This document shows, one piece after another, positions 62,452-64,000 of a stretch of DNA of 64,000 nucleotides. This DNA comes from Cognatilysobacter xinjiangensis (GTDB lineage: Bacteria; Pseudomonadota; Gammaproteobacteria; Xanthomonadales; Xanthomonadaceae), in NCBI RefSeq assembly GCF_014651995.1, contig NZ_BMXY01000004.1, forward strand, positions 186,001 through 250,000. Direction: 5' to 3'. Made by a program: the position numbers and the translations under genes. The notes under the pieces are model-generated. The model was given only the letters and a program-made list of their open reading frames with translations. It did no database searches and was not told where the DNA came from. Each line of letters starts with the position of its first letter. The first letter of the stretch is position 1.

Positions 62452-64000
62452 TCAAAGCATCTGGTAGTTCGGCCCCGACCCACCCTCCGGCGTGACCCAG
62501 TTGATGATTTCGTACGGGTCCTTGATGTCGCAGGTCTTGCAGTGCACGCAGTTGGCGGCGTTGATCTGCAGGCGGCGGCCTTCGCTGTCTTCGACCATCT
62601 CGTAGACGCCCGCAGGGCAGAAGCGGGTGCAGGGGTTGCCGTATTCGACGGTGCAGCGCTCGACGCAGATCGAGGTGTCGAGCACCTTGAGGTGCACGGG
62701 CTGGTCCTCGTCGTGCTCGGTCGCGGCGAAATACACGCCGGCGAGGCGGTCGCGCGGCGCGAGGGTGCGCTCGCCCCAGCCGCGGTCGGGTGACTCGTAC
62801 TCGGCCAGCTTTTCCATCTGGCACCAGTCGGGCTTGTTCTTCAGCGTCCACGGCGACTTGCCGCGCGTCACCGTCTCCCACGCCGCGTTGAGCAGGCCGA
62901 ACCACAGGCCGCGCTTGAAGGCCGGCTTGACGTTGCGCACCTCGCGCAGCTCCGCCATCGCCTCCGAGCCGCGCAGCTTCGCGTCCCACCCCGCGGGCGA
63001 CAGCGCGTTCGCGGCGAGGTGCTCGGCGGCGAGCATGCCGGAGCGGAACGCTTGGTGCGTGCCCTTGATCTTCGGCACGTTCAGCAGACCCGCGGTGTCG
63101 CCGATCAGGATCGCGCCGGGCATCTCGCAGGTCGGCAGCGACTGCCAGCCGCCGGTGACGATCGCGCGCGCGCCGGCCGACACGATGTTGCCGCCCTCGA
63201 GCAGCGGCTTTACCGAGGGATGGTTCTTCCACTGCTGGAACGCTTCCCACGGCCTGTAGTTCGGGTCCTTGTAGTCGAGCCCGCTGACGAAGCCGAGCGC
63301 GATGCGGCCCTTGTCGAGGTGGTACAGGAAGCTGCCGCCGTAGGTCGCGTTGTCCGCGGGCCAGCCGAGCGTGTGCACGATCTTGCCGGGCGTGACGCGC
63401 TCTTCCGGCACCTGCCAGAGTTCCTTGATTCCGATCGAGTACGTCTGCGGGTCGTGGCCTTCGTCGAGCCGGAACTGCTTGACCAGGCGCTTGGTCAGAT
63501 GGCCGCGCGCACCTTCGGCGAGCACGGTGACCTTGGCGCGGATGTCGATGCCCGGCGTGTAGCCCGGCTTGTGCGAGCCGTCCTTCGCCACGCCCATGTC
63601 GCCGATGCGCACGCCGATGACGGCGCCGCTCTCGTCATGCAACGTTTCGCTGGCGGCGAAGCCCGGATAGATCTCCACGCCCAGCGCCTCGGCCTGCGGC
63701 GCGAGCCAGGCGCACATCGCACTCAGGCTGACGATGACGTTGCCGTGGTTGTTCATGCCCGGCGGAACCGGGAGCTTGCGCGCGCCGGTCTTCGACAGCA
63801 GCCAGAACTCGTCTTCCTTCGCCGGCACGCACACCGGCGGCGGGTTGTCGCGCCAGTTCGGCAGCAGCGCATCGAGCGGGCCGGTCTCGATGACGGCGCC
63901 GGACAGGATGTGCGCGCCGATGGTCGAGGCCTTCTCGATCACGCAGACCGAGATGTCGGGGTTCAGCTGCTTCAGGCGGATCGCGAACGAGAGCCCCGCG
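62452..64000 (-). CDS. Electron transfer flavoprotein-ubiquinone oxidoreductase, 3' part
   Basis: The gene enters from the right edge; about 516 C-terminal residues are present, so only the first 30-40 residues should be missing. Visible features are the AIRLKQLNPDISVCVIEKAS segment after the FAD motif, the substrate-side IDIRAKVTVLAEGARGHLTKRL, ILIGDTAGLLNVPKIKGTHQA, and a C-terminal 4Fe-4S ferredoxin part with cysteines in ERCTVEYGNPCTRFCPAG and NCVHCKTCDIKDPYE. It passes electrons from ETF to ubiquinone at the inner membrane. Its partners etfBA lie about 9 kb away. Confidence 0.96.
   Translation of the reverse strand, partial: AGLSFAIRLKQLNPDISVCVIEKASTIGAHILSGAVIETGPLDALLPNWRDNPPPVCVPAKEDEFWLLSKTGARKLPVPPGMNNHGNVIVSLSAMCAWLAPQAEALGVEIYPGFAASETLHDESGAVIGVRIGDMGVAKDGSHKPGYTPGIDIRAKVTVLAEGARGHLTKRLVKQFRLDEGHDPQTYSIGIKELWQVPEERVTPGKIVHTLGWPADNATYGGSFLYHLDKGRIALGFVSGLDYKDPNYRPWEAFQQWKNHPSVKPLLEGGNIVSAGARAIVTGGWQSLPTCEMPGAILIGDTAGLLNVPKIKGTHQAFRSGMLAAEHLAANALSPAGWDAKLRGSEAMAELREVRNVKPAFKRGLWFGLLNAAWETVTRGKSPWTLKNKPDWCQMEKLAEYESPDRGWGERTLAPRDRLAGVYFAATEHDEDQPVHLKVLDTSICVERCTVEYGNPCTRFCPAGVYEMVEDSEGRRLQINAANCVHCKTCDIKDPYEIINWVTPEGGSGPNYQML

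Overview
The window is high-GC, densely packed bacterial chromosome, and its gene content points to the Xanthomonadaceae/Lysobacteraceae (a Lysobacter- or Luteimonas-like gammaproteobacterium). The evidence is a Clp (Crp-like) regulator of the xanthomonad type, a type II secretion operon in the Xanthomonas xps order (E-F-G-H-I-J-K-L-M-N-D), and a large surface-glycan locus bounded by metB and etfA, the boundaries known for the hypervariable LPS locus of xanthomonads. No phage, insertion sequence or CRISPR array was seen.

Left part (1-22.9 kb), mostly core metabolism: partial purC, a small J-domain protein, rpe, a YegS-type lipid kinase, then trpE, trpG, trpD and trpC with two extra genes interleaved (SIMPL-domain protein, ABM-domain protein) and a HAD phosphatase at the end. 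A 19-codon ORF with a Trp-Arg-Trp run directly before trpE looks like a leader peptide. Next come a TonB-like protein, a GNAT acetyltransferase, clp, speD, coq7, a glycolate-oxidase-type Fe-S protein, rplM-rpsI, tRNA-Gln(CTG), a 2OG-Fe dioxygenase, a fumarylacetoacetase-family hydrolase with maiA (tyrosine catabolism), a PilU-type ATPase, an OmpA-family lipoprotein, a DUF465 protein and the transsulfuration pair cystathionine beta-synthase/metB.

Hypervariable envelope locus (22.9-51.6 kb, metB to etfA): two arms diverge from 30.6-30.9 kb. The leftward arm starts with an exported 509-aa Asp/Thr/Asn-rich protein with its own strong terminator, followed by an ATP-grasp protein, a methyltransferase, the Wzt ATPase, a glycosyltransferase and two sulfotransferases. 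The rightward arm starts with the Wzm glycan-export permease, which overlaps gspE of a complete T2SS operon. After gspD come a giant sulfotransferase/coiled-coil/GT2/GT4 fusion, the four-gene GDP-D-glycero-alpha-D-manno-heptose pathway, a methyltransferase, a GT-C-like membrane protein and a small membrane-anchored protein. My reading, which is inference, is one locus that builds and exports a heptose-containing, possibly sulfated glycan and secretes or modifies an abundant surface protein.

Right part (51.6-64 kb): etfBA, manC (xanB), then a leftward five-gene operon (GT2, NeuD-like acyltransferase, WbqC family, 4-TM DMT-type flippase subunit, WecE aminotransferase) resembling an Arn-like route for an undecaprenyl-linked amino sugar. 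It is followed by a two-subunit CoA transferase, a metzincin lipoprotein with an exactly duplicated 280-bp VCBS-repeat segment, and partial ETF-ubiquinone oxidoreductase. No gene-free stretch clearly exceeds 300 bases; the largest gap is the divergent region at about 30.6-30.9 kb.
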